Origin: Glebionis coronaria
Lineage: Eukaryota; Streptophyta; Magnoliopsida; Asterales; Asteraceae
NCBI GenBank assembly: GCA_025667525.1
Contig: CM046875.1
Span: 117,356,340 to 117,420,339, forward strand
Length of the DNA stretch: 64,000 nucleotides
Reading direction: 5' to 3'
Shown here: positions 44,498 to 55,136 of the stretch, in pieces
Layout of the letters: every line of letters begins with the position of its first letter
How positions within the stretch are numbered: position 1 is the stretch's first letter
Notes under the pieces: generated by a model
The model's database searches: none
Told to the model about the DNA's origin: nothing
What the model saw: only the letters and a program-made list of their open reading frames with translations
Position numbers and translations under genes: made by a program

Positions 44498-44946
44498 AAG
44501 TTTGTTTCACATAACTTGTCATGAAATAAGCCAAGTTCGAACTTATGAAATTTGTTTCTTAAAATTTATGCGAGTATAAACATATCTTTAATACAAAAAT
44601 CTATATATTTTTATATATTGATATTTAAACAGGTTAGCTGAGTTATTTTCTTTTATACATATTCATCAACAAATCATAAGCTTTTTAGATATAAAAATAT
44701 AGAGTAAATAATATGAAAAAAAGGTTTTGGTTCATTTGTTATCTATCTATAAAAACTAACATATTTTATAAGAGAGATTTTTTATATTAAAATTAAATAT
44801 CATAAATGTTATTTTCTTTTACAAATATAACTTACAAATTTTCTTACTCATACGATGCTGACAAGTCTCAGAATAAAGATTTGAATGTAAAAAGAGAATT
44901 AGTAAAAAAAAAAATTATGTGTAAAAGAATATGTAGGTAGAGTTAA
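44498..44946. other. AT-rich intergenic spacer
   Basis: About 450 bp with no gene or structure that I can support. Confidence 0.5.
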
Positions 44947-45609
44947 GATCTATATAGACACTTAAATTAGCATACACCTATCCAACCAATCATAATCACC
45001 CATTTTTTAAAAAACCTACTTCCCACCACTTTTTTAAAAATTAAATATCTCACAAACGGTAAATCTTCAAACGAAAAAAATACACAATTGTGACGATAAT
45101 TAAATAATCTATCTATCGAGGGGCACATGTATATACTTTCGACGAACTTTTTTTTCGACTCTTTTTTCTTAAGTCACGTCTGGAGAGAATCATATATGAT
45201 TCGTCACAAATCATATATGATTCGTCACAAATCATATATGATTCGTCACGAATCATATATGATTCGTCACGAATCATATATGATTTTCTGAAAATCATAT
45301 ATGATTCGTGATATGAATCATATATGATTTTCTGAGAATCATATATGTTTCGTAACGAATCATATATGATTCTCTCTAGACGTGACTTAAGAAAAAAGTC
45401 GAAAAAAAGTTCGTCGAAAGTATATACATGTGCCCCTCGATAGATAGATGATTTAATTCTCGTCGCGATGATATGTTTTGTTTTACGTAACGATGAACGG
45501 TTTGTAAGATATTTAATTTTTAAAAAGTGAGTTTTTTTGTTACATGATAAAAATGGATGGTTGTGATTGCTTGGTTGAGTATATGCTAAACTAAGGGTCT
45601 ATGAGGATG
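44947..45609. mobile_element. Fold-back MITE with a repeated ATCATATATGAT core
   Basis: The element is one long imperfect hairpin. Outer arms include GATCTATATAGACACTTAA (left) against a right arm ending CTAAGGGTCTATGAGGAT. Middle arms include the AAATTAAATATCTCACAAAC segment against its complement near 45500. The inner arms are near-perfect from ATCTATCTATCGAGGGGC (about 45108) through AAGTCACGTCT (45171-45181) against 45373-45450. The core (45185-45370) is seven to eight copies of the palindrome AATCATATATGATT about 21 bp apart. No coding capacity. No target duplication could be fixed, so the superfamily is unknown. Confidence 0.82.
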
Positions 45610-45908
45610 TTTTTCTTATTTAGGTATATTTTGTAAAAAGATATATAAAAACTTGTTAAATGTTACTCCCTTTTTCCTCCAATAGGTGAACATTAAAAAC
45701 GAAAAGTAGAAATTTAATAAAAACGGAAGGGTAAAATATTGTCTTTTGCTTTATTTAACTAACTAATCATTACAGAAAAGTTGTTGAAACAAAATCATAT
45801 ATATACTACTTTATAAAGGATTTACATTATTTCTAATTATGGAAGTCTTAAAAATTTAAACCCTTAACATTTCTTTATTAAGAAATATACAACCTGATCA
45901 TTTACAAA
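45610..45908. other. AT-rich spacer
   Basis: About 300 bp between the fold-back element and Copia-2; I see nothing in it. Confidence 0.5.
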
Positions 45909-46215
45909 TGTTTCTGAAGAACAATGATAATCTTTGTGAAACAAGGGGGTTGATGTTTTCTAGAGAGAGAAACTTAGAGAGAGAAATGAGAGAACTTTGT
46001 TATATTGAAAACATGAAATGAAAACAACCAACACCTCTTTCCATGGTGGAAAGAGGTTTAAATACCCCAAGTCCTTAATGGACTTGGACTTCCGGCCCAT
46101 GAACATGCTCATGGGTCGGGCTATTTAATAAATGAAACTTAACATTACTACGAGCCTATAACTACATTGTTGGAGTGACCGAGACTTTCTATATACGTAA
46201 AACGTATTTCTAACA
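45909..46215 (-). repeat. Copia-2 3' LTR
   Basis: The inner end TTTCTAACA (46215) abuts the polypurine tract. The outer end is set at TGTTTCTGAAG (45909) because it gives TG...CA ends, but the other LTR is outside the window, so this edge is uncertain. GAGAGAGAAA tracts and hairpins match the Copia-1 LTR in position. Confidence 0.7.
46033..46115. promoter_or_regulatory. Three successive hairpins in the Copia-2 LTR
   Basis: ACCTCTTTCCA (46033-46043) pairs with TGGAAAGAGGT (46047-46057). CCAAGTCC (46067-46074) pairs with GGACTTGG (46080-46087). CCCATGA (46096-46102) pairs with TCATGGG (46109-46115) around ACATGC. The first two lie where Copia-1 has hairpins of other sequence. The function is unknown. 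Confidence 0.6.
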
Positions 46216-46227
46216 ATCTCCCCCAAA
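46216..46227 (-). other. Copia-2 polypurine tract
   Basis: Minus strand TTTGGGGGAGAT abuts the TGTTAGAAA end of the LTR, as in Copia-1. Confidence 0.85.
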
Positions 46228-48467
46228 GGGAGGTCACTCCAAATTTACAAAGTCCTAATCTAGCATGTTAGATCTAGTTCTTGAGCTCGTAGTCTTCTTT
46301 TCTTTCTTTTTCTTCCTTTTGTGAATATGTGTTGAATAATATCAGCCTTTTGCTTGGAACACGTTCTTTTGGCCTTTCACGTGCAGTCTTTATTTTCTTG
46401 TGATGTTCGCCTCTTTGTGACTTCATGTCCCACACACTTATCCTTTGTTGAATTCTTGAAAGTTTCAGAGTCGATACAGCGGAAGACTTATAGGTCATAC
46501 TTTCTTGAATTTGCAGGAGTATTTGATGCAGAAGGAATAAGCATGTGAGGACGTCTTCAACAGGTACACCGCAACGCCACCGTCTTCAACAGGTACACAG
46601 CAATGCCACCGTCTTCAACAGGTACACAGCAACGCCACCGTCTTCGAATGCAGCAACATAATAAGACGCGAATAAAATGGCTTTGACATTTTATTCTAAT
46701 TCGGTAGCATTTTACCTCCGGTCGGTAAAGACCGTTGGACGATATTAGATATCGTACCCGTGACGGATAGTTTCAATTAAGTAACTTCCTGACAGGATTT
46801 CGCGGGTAAACCCGTTCTCTTTATTCGACCGTCCAAAGCTGACTGCGAACATAAAGAGTGAATCATTTGGATTAAAAATCCTTATGATTGAGGCCGTCAA
46901 TTCATGAAACCTGGAACAAGTGAATTTCAATTATGATATTCACCATCGTTGCTTTCCAGTTGTCACAAACTTAATTCAAATTGAATCTTGCTTGTCACCT
47001 ACCAAGTGTTGTTTGATGTTAACACTAGAAGGATTTCCACTCGTCACCGTGAACACTAAAGAGTGTCACTCTTAGTGTTCTGGCAAGATCATACGATAAT
47101 GCGTAGAGGCCTGGAACGAGTTTAAGTTCAATTAAGAATTAAACTACTGTTTCTTTCCAGTTGTCACAAGATTAGTTCTTAAAGAACCGCACGTGTCACC
47201 TACCATGAGCTTGTTTGATGTTGGCTCAAGCAGGATTTCCATCTTCACTGTAATACTTACGTATCACTCGGATGTTCTGGCAATATTACAAGAATACTGC
47301 GTAGGACTCATAAAAGATCTCTTACTTTTCACAGTGTGTGAAGAGGCAAGGAATAAATGGAAAGTGTCCTAATGAGACTTTTGATGATCTCGTGGCTCTA
47401 GAATCGATAGTGCGTTTTGATTTAGTGATCGATGGCTGGAGAGGAGTGCCACCTATTCAATATCAGTCTATTCGGAGTGAATAAACCAATAGATAACGTG
47501 TAGATCTCTGTGTGATTAAAACAAATACCTTTTGAGAGATATCTGAGTTAGCTAGGGAGGGTTGTGCATTGCATCACTGGGTCCATGATGGCTTTCTTCA
47601 ATATCGAGAATCATTAACTAATGATCTCAATAGCATATGTATTGACCCGGTTTATGCCTAAAGTTGTAAGGAGGGCTTCTTTCTTTACACCCTTTATCTT
47701 TACAATTCTTTTTCATTCTTCAACCCCTTCAATGCTTACCAATACGTCATCACTAGCACCTTGTTGTGATTGTTCCAGTGCTAGCTTAAGTACTTGGTCG
47801 GCATTCAGCTACGTTCACATTCATTCTCCATCTTTCCTAGGACTTCTAGTTCTATCTAGGGAGTTGTCCTTGGGAAGATTCCATCGGTTCTGATGAATCA
47901 TTGGACTAATACCTATACCTACCACCCTTTTGTCACCACATCCGTCGTGAGTAAGTGTGTTTTGGGTTGATACAGTCACCATGAAAAATCATTGAAAATC
48001 ACTTAAAGCACTTGTGATATTAAAATCAAAGTTTTTGTGCCTTAAGTGTTTTGATCATCAAAAACGCTCCCCCTTAACTTGTGCATTACACATGTTAAGT
48101 TGGTTTATCTTTTAAGCCTTTTTCATTATTTTAGCCGAATATCATTAAGTCTCCTTAATCCCATTTTCTCCCCTTTCCAAAATGTTAACCATCAATATTT
48201 TGGATATTAATGGATTAACCGGTCTTTGGGTAATAAAATGAAATTAGATGTTGGCCAAAGAACATATTAATGCTCCCCCTCAAATTAATGAGGGTAAGTT
48301 GTAGTGCTTGAGTATGATTTGTTTGAAAGATTTAGAATCTCGAGAGAAATTCTTGAAAAAATATCATACTTTTACACTACAACAAGCCACAAAAGCTGAT
48401 AAAGCAAAAGATAACATATTCACAATTATAGACATATGGAGATGACCTGTTATAAGACGAATCAAAA
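46228..48467 (-). other. Copia-2 3' non-coding region with duplicated module
   Basis: No gene supported. It holds the same parts as Copia-1 404-2280: palindrome ACGATATTAGATATCGT (46739-46755), and a module of about 200 bp present twice (about 46941-47100 and 47141-47300; TTTCCAGTTGTCACAA, TGTTTGATGTT, CTGGCAAGATC/CTGGCAATATT). It ends with GCTCCCCCTCAAA and AAATTCTTGAAAAAAT near 48271-48362, where the match to Copia-1 stops. Confidence 0.7.
46553..46639. repeat. Three tandem copies of a 29-bp unit
   Basis: Each unit begins GTCTTCAACAGGTACAC and ends CGCCACC or TGCCACC. A partial fourth follows. Copia-1 has only a single related sequence near 690-710. Confidence 0.85.
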
Positions 48468-51400
48468 TTAATTGGTTCGTTCCGTGAATCGATGGTGAGC
48501 TCCATATGGTCGTCCACCGACGAATCGTTCTATACTTCGTAGCAACCGGCGCTTCCTTAGAAGTTCCTCAATATTCCTGATTGCATACGATGCTCCTTTT
48601 CTGCACTGGGTTGTCCAGGTGTATGTGACTGCCGGAAGAGGTAAGTTGGCATTGAGAACCGACAGATCATCTCGAACATTCTTTAGCGTTCCATCACTAA
48701 ATTTGTGCAGTTCTGAGAATCGCATATATTGCACGACGCCAGTCTCATTTGGATAGAAGATCCCTGCTTCCGGCGTTGTGGTCCCCATGTAAACCTTCTT
48801 GTTCTTATGAAAATTACTGAGTGGAGTCGTATGGGGACGTTCCAGGTTAAGCTTCTTCTGATAGCTTTCTACTCCAAGTTGAAAGTCTTCCACCCGATTT
48901 TGAATGACGATTTTCCTGGCATATTGACGAAAGTTTGAACTCAAGGCTATGACAATCTCAGATGATAGATGGTCAACTTTTTCTTGAGCTAACAGCAACA
49001 AAAGATCTTCGATGTCTTCAAGTTGAAGGTACTGGAGATCACTTTCGTCAATGCGGTATTCTTTCTCATCGGTACGTTTGAACACGATTACATTCAAGTA
49101 ATCATAACCGAAGACAGTCTGAGTGGTTGCTCCTTGGATGCTTTTGATTCTGTGAGCTGCGACAATAGAAGCACCTTTCTTAGGACGATGGAAGTGATTG
49201 TAAGCTAACTTCTTCTTTTGATTCCAGTGAGATATGCCAAGTGATGCATAGGTATCATAGAACTTGAGCAGCTTCTTTCTCCATATTGAGTCAGGCACTT
49301 TATCCTCTATCCATGGAACATTCTCCAAGTTGACAGCCTTGAGCATTGTTAGTGGCGTGGCATATTTCTTTGCTCCATTTTCAAGGTATGCAAGATCGTG
49401 AGAGACAAAATGCTCTATTGGGATAGTGGCAGAACCGGTGATGACCGTTGGTGTAAGAGGTCACAACACGGGAGTCTGAATTCCTGTAGTTGTCGCTCTC
49501 ATTGCCTTTGTAAGCTCATTCAGGTGATATTCTGCTTCATTATGGCTGATCTTTAACGTGTCAAAGAAGTCCACATTTGCAGCTGCCATTTTGATCAGAT
49601 CCGGAGTCATCGTCGGTTTCCCATGAGAATACCTTAGAAAAGCCGAGAAATCGATAGGGTTGTTGAGGAATTGAGTCAGCTCCATTTCAGTTGCAGTGTC
49701 AAATGGATGCTGTGGTGCTGCATTTGTTAGCCAAAGTTGCTCTTGTACAGTATCATCGATGATAAGGGATTCAGCAAATGTCAGTTCTGGAACATTTAAA
49801 TCTTCAACTTCCATATCATCGTCCTGATGATCTGCAGATGATGTTGAAGGTTGATTTTGCATCACCGGTATATCACCGTGAGGTTCTTCTTCAAGCATTG
49901 TCTCTGTCGGTTCTTCTGCTTGCATATATTCTATAGATTCAATGTGAGAATCAGTAGTGAATTCTGGTGCAGTAGATATACCTGTAGCATCCTGCTGAGT
50001 TTCTGGCACTGTTGACTCCAGCGTCTTTTCTGTGGTGTCAGCAATGTGTTCTACAGTTTCCTCTAAACCTTTCTTAGTAGCCGTATCAATGTCATCCTTG
50101 TTTGACTCTTCGACATTTGTACCTGTGTTGTCATTCTTATCACCCTTGTTGACTTCATTACCCTTTTCATTATCATCATCGTCATCCTGATCATCATCTG
50201 TATCCTTGTCCTCTTTCTCATCTTCATCTTCATTCTTATCCTTTCCTTGTTCATCCTCTTCTTCCTCCTCATCTCCTTCCTTATCCTTATCCTCATTTTT
50301 ATCATTGTTACCATCATCCTCTTCACCGTTTTCCTCGTCATCTTCCTCTTCTAACTCATCTTCATCATCAGACTCAGAGTCGGTAGTGTCTACAGGATTC
50401 TCTTCAAGAATTGCTTTGTTGAGATATTGCAGAACTTTGCGTTTGTATTTCGATTTATGAGCTTTCAAGTCTAGCAGACGTGTCTGTAGCAATGTCATTA
50501 GTTGAAGAGTAGATAAACCATTACCGACAAGATTTGGTAGTTGTTGATCAACATAAGACTTGACTTCGCGTCGAATGATCGTGGTCATCTGCTCGTCGAT
50601 TGACCCGAGAAAAGTAGCATTTTCTTTATCCCGAGTTTTCTTCTCTTTAAGAAATGATTTATGTTGTGTTTTAAGCTTTGACACTCTGTCTGTTAGTTTC
50701 TGAAGAGTAGGCTCATCAGGTTGCGGTTCCTTGGGAGGAGTGGCAAACCTTTCAGTCAACGTAGCTATTTGTGTAGCTTGAGCCTCTAACTGTTGTTGAA
50801 GAGACTGGATCAATGGATCATTTACTGTGAGGAAAGGATTTGATGTGGATGATACTTGTGGTTCTGTTGGTGGAGGTGTGACCATAACCGTTAAGGTGGT
50901 GGTGGATGATACTGGTTGTACAGGGATAGGTGTTGATGTAGATTCAGTGATAGGGGCGGTGGTTGATACAGGTTGTTCGGCTGTGGATGACGGTGTAGAT
51001 TCAGTGGTGAGGGTGGTGGTTAATACTGGTTGTTCAACAAGTGCGGGTGTGATAGTGGTGGTTAGGACCTCACTGATGACCGGGGTGGATAGTAGTGGAG
51101 TGGTGGTCGATGTAATAGTGGTTATAGGAACATCCACCATTCCTTCATTTGTTGATGGGTCAGTGTTTGTGACCTCGACACCCTCCCCTTCTAAATTGAG
51201 ATATTTTATAACATCATCAGAGTTTGAAGTAGACTTACTTTGAAGTTGCGTTTCTGGTATGAAGGTTGCATGAGCATCTTCATTTAGCACCATGTGAGTC
51301 GGTTGTGGCAAAGATGTGGTGATATTGGCATCTCTATACATCATACTTGTATCAGTGTCAGCATTGCTCTCATGTTCTTCACTTGGTTCACGACTTTCAA

Positions 51401-52721
51401 AATGATAGGTAACAGCATCTTCATATGCATCTTCATAAGTATCTTCCTCAGTAGGATCGTCATAAAATGCCGTATCATCATTAGGATTACCAAAATCTGC
51501 TAAGTCTTCAAACACTCTTGAGCCTGATCCTCCAAAAGCTTCCTGTCGGCTTTGTTGAAGAACAATACGCAATCTTTTGGCTTCAGAAATTTGTTGTTGA
51601 GCAGGTTCATTTGCAGCAACACTTGCCTCTTTGCCTTTAGCTTTCCTTGCTTTCTTAGGTCTGCGGAGTGGTACTTCTTCCTATTCTTCTTCAGTATGGA
51701 TCAACTCATCTTCATCATCTTCATCAACAATTTGCATTTTTCCTGGGCCTTTATCTTTCGAAGCAGCTGATTGGCGCTTTGAAACTCGTTTCTTGCGTTT
51801 ACCTTTTTGCTTCTATGAAGGATGTGAATTTGCACGCTTAAACTGTGCGTCAATATCATTAAGCATCTCTTGGTATTTATCACTCTCCTTGATTCCATCA
51901 TTAAGCATTGTGTCGGGTACTAGTGCAGGAAGTAATGCATACTTTGTGGAATTAGTGTCTGCATTCATTGAGAGAATCACATAATCATCATCTTTGGTGT
52001 GATAGAAGAAATTCCCGCGAGTGTCAATGGTTGAGTCATTCTTCATAAAATGGTGGATAATGAGCTTGGTGAATCTCGGGAATGGAAGATGCACAGATTT
52101 CTTCTTCGTTCCAGTAAACTGATAACAAAATTCTTGCCAGAGAAGAAGTGCATAGTCGACTTTGGATGCAGTATACAATCCCCAAAATAAGTGAGCCTGT
52201 GGTGGTCTCATTGCATCGGTGCCCCTAGTTTTTCCAGTAAGACACTTGACGATGGTGGTGATAAGTGCTTTCCAGGGTTGCCCTATGTGTGAGGTGTTAA
52301 ATTATGATAGGTTGTTGATTTCACCCTCATAATTCATGGCACGAATGACTTGAAGCACTTAATCATTCTTTGGGTTAGCCACAAATTGTTCACCTTGTGC
52401 CAACCTAGGGAGTATAAACAATTTCCGAAAAATGCTCAAGCTGAGTACCCTTGGTGTTTTGTTCAGTTCAAAAGAGATAGTCTTTTTGGAGAAAGATGCA
52501 GTGTTCCAGAATTCATGCATGTAGACTTCGGGAACAGATGCGGTACATCTGAGTGTGTCTCTGATGGGTGATATGTCTAGGATATCCGTGGCGATTTTAA
52601 AAGCTGGTAAGGCCGGATCAAAATCATCTTGTAATCGAGAGTTGTTCTCAGCATATGGAAGCCTATTACTGAGCGAAACAAGTTCAAGATCACGAAGTCG
52701 TTGTTGTTCCTCGGTGATTGA
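48468..52721 (-). pseudogene. Copia-2 accessory reading frame (about 1418 codons, five nonsense codons)
   Basis: Starts at an ATG at 52721 (MSITEEQQRLRDLEL). One frame runs to 48468 with stops only near 52360, 52298, 51814, 51678 and 49461 and no frameshift. N-terminal module: DFDPALPAFKIATDILDIS, EVYMHEFWNTA, then VDYALLLWQEF and PRFTKLIIHHFM. The middle is Ser/Thr/Pro-rich (about 51200-50830), then a possible coiled coil (QQQLEAQATQIATLTERF), then a very acidic D/E/N/K tract (50380-50100). C-terminal module: DLQYLQLEDIEDLLLLLAQ and RVEDFQLGVESYQKKLNLERP. I know these modules from Asteraceae retrotransposon proteins without known function. At least three of the stops could each arise from one C to T change. 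It sits between pol and the 3' LTR and has no visible signal peptide, so an envelope role is not shown. Confidence 0.8.
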
Positions 52722-52942
52722 CATTTTCCTGCTTTGATGACATAAGCGCAAATGATATACACAAAATATGTAGATGTCTTAAGTCTATGCCAAGTTGAAA
52801 CATAAGGAAAATATCATTACAATTATTACCACAACATTCACACATACATCAGATGAACAAGGTCCTTACATTTAGCAATACACTTAGGATAATGACATAT
52901 ATGCCAAAGACATTTTTATTCTAAAGAGAGAACGACCTAGCA

Positions 52943-53158
52943 TTAGTTCTTAAAATATTTGGATTTCTTGGTGGTCATGACCAAAACCTCAGTAGGTTTA
53001 GGTTTGATTTCTACTAACACCTCAGTAGGTCTTGGTTTAGTTTCAACCAAAACTTCAGTGGGTTTTGGTTTAGATTCAACCACTACGTCAGGAATTGTAG
53101 GATTATCCTCAACCCAAAATATAGTGGGCTTGAACAACGATGAAGCTTTGTCTTCCAT
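52943..53158 (-). CDS. Small frame with three KPxPTEVLVE repeats, ahead of the accessory frame
   Basis: 71 codons from the ATG at 53158 (MEDKASSLFKPTIFW). Residues about 32-62 are three copies of a 12-residue repeat (K-P-K/R-P-T-E-V-L-V-E/M), encoded by about 36-bp repeats. The ATG has a good context (GCCATGG) and lies directly after TTTTGTTTCCAG, a strong splice-acceptor-like site at 53163. It could be the first exon-borne frame of an accessory transcript or chance. No known function. Confidence 0.4.
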   Translation of the reverse strand: MEDKASSLFKPTIFWVEDNPTIPDVVVESKPKPTEVLVETKPRPTEVLVEIKPKPTEVLVMTTKKSKYFKN

Positions 53159-53409
53159 GGCCTGGAAACAAAACACAAGACATTGACTAAGTAATTTGTA
53201 TCTCTTTTGTTTACATAGGAATCAACTTATTAAATAAGATGAACTTCTGTAATAAGAAACCGTTCAAGTATTCTTATGAGATAAAAATTAACTTGTTTCA
53301 ATAAAACTTGGTTTCGTGTTAGTGGCCCTAATGTACTTAAAGCCTAATGCAAGCTAAGCCGAACTCATTAGATAATCTAAGGCATATGCATAATCATAAA
53401 GAATCCTAA

Positions 53410-53850
53410 GTCCATCGCAATTTATCAATCCATCGGAATCCTATCCAATCCATCGCAATGAATCAAGCATCGTAATCCTAATGAATTAAAGTCCTATCGC
53501 AATATCTATGTCCATCGCAATAAGTACATTTCCATCGGAATAAATGAGAATTCATCGCAATATAACCCATCGCAATACCTAGTGCGAAGCCATCGCAATA
53601 ACGCATCGGAATGCGTCATCGCAATCTGTCATCGCAATGCGCCATCGCAATGACCATCGCAATGAGCCATCGTAACGAGCCATCGGAATGACCCATCGCA
53701 ACGGCCCATCGGAATGAACCATCGCAATGACACATCGCAATGAGCCATCGCAATGAGCCATCGAAATGACTCATCGCAATAGCCCATCGCAATGAGTCAT
53801 CGGAATGACTCATCGCAATGACAGGCATCGCAATGATGGTATCGTAATGT
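53410..53850 (-). repeat. CATTGCGATGG-type repeat cluster before the accessory frames
   Basis: About 35 copies of CATCGCAAT, CATCGGAAT or CATCGTAA, often spaced as CCATCGCAATGAG (13 bp) between 53640 and 53800. It matches in type the repeats found in both Copia leaders. Confidence 0.88.
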
Positions 53851-54974
53851 GCATCAAAATCCGTGACAGGGATCCGATCTTAATCGTTGACTTCTCGATC
53901 CAGGTACTAGGCAATGTTTTAAGTGTTTCTGGGCAAAACCAATGTGTATCTATGCATCCTTAACAAATCCCACAACTTAATTTCCATTTCTATAGCAAAG
54001 CACGAAACCTTAAAACTGGAAAAGATCTAATGGTACTGTTTTGATAAGATGTGATGAAACGGATTAAATGAAAGCAACTAAAACAAGATATAATACCTAG
54101 AATTCGAGCAAAAAGTGATAAGTCACGAACAAAGATCAAATGATGTTTAAGGTCGCAATAATGGCGGAAAGAAGAAGTGTTTTGTGTGTTTGCAGTAGAG
54201 ACGGGGAAGGGGGGGTGAAAGGTTTTGACTTGGTCAAACTTTGGTCAAGCACCCACCATTTTGTAAAAAGTGCAATAATGGTCCCCCTGTTTTAAAATGT
54301 TTAGTTAAAGTTAATTGAATCAACTTAACAAAAATAAACCCGCTCACAAACACGACCACAAATACTTAACGCCAAAATTTTAATGACCTATTCATGAGAT
54401 TCTATATCACACAAGGCACACATAGCATAACCGATGATGAAGAATAGCTAAAATTTTCTGACAATCCTTTTTAACGACCAAATTTATTTCCACGAAGAGT
54501 TAATATTTGCTCCCCCTTAATCCCTGGCCCATTTTCTATTTAAAGAGCTGTAGTCAATGATTTTAAGGACACAACTATTAATGAGGACATTTGCCGGTTA
54601 AGTGCTTTTATAGAACGATTCTGGTGGCAATAAGATTTCTCTTATTTTTACAAAATAAGTGCACTGAAACGTACACAAATTTGTGTTAGACCAAGTTATA
54701 AAGTAAACTTAGTCCCTTACAAGGTTTTAAAGTAAACCTTGCCCGAGAAAATTAATTCCCGTTGTGAGCCAACGTTTTCAAAAGAAATACGTGACTTTAA
54801 TGCGAAAAACGGGTTGCAGTCTGAAATAACTACAAGCCATAATGGGCATGTTTTAAAAATGTACAACTTTTATACGGACTCTATTTATGGCGCCGTGTCA
54901 ATATTGATCGACATTTCTAAGGCCGTAAATATTACCGTACTAAAAGACATGCCCGATTTAAAAAGAAAATATTT

Positions 54975-55060
54975 TTGGGTTTTCTTGGTTTTATATTTTT
55001 TATGGTTTTTCTTGGTTTTATATTTTTTATGGTTTTTCTTGGTTTTATATTTTTGTATTT
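54975..55060. repeat. Short tandem repeat, about three copies of a 30-bp T-rich unit
   Basis: TTTTCTTGGTTTTATATTTT followed by TTATGG recurs three times, the last copy diverging into TTGTATTTTTC. Confidence 0.8.
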
Positions 55061-55136
55061 TTCTTTTTGTGGTTTATATATATACAATAATATACATGAT
55101 CACGAACAAAGGATACACATGAATAGTTTACCACCA

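Larger units (their letters stand above)
53159..55136 (-). other. Copia-2 spacer between pol and accessory cassette
   Basis: About 2 kb without a recognised gene. Segment 54815-54970, next to pol, matches Copia-1 2440-2720. 53410-53850 is a CATTGCGA-type repeat cluster. The rest is AT-rich. Confidence 0.6.

Noticed and set aside
45113..45298. 61-codon frame in the fold-back element
   Set aside because: It is a translation of the ATCATATATGAT repeats (MICDESY-type repeats); the DNA palindrome explains it.
48468..52721. Naming the Copia-2 accessory frame as an envelope gene
   Set aside because: Position fits the env-like gene of Sireviruses, but I see no signal peptide, no clear membrane anchor and no known envelope motif.
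53579..53828. Overlapping minus-strand frames rich in Met, Cys, Asp and Trp
   Set aside because: They are translations of the CATTGCGATGG repeat.
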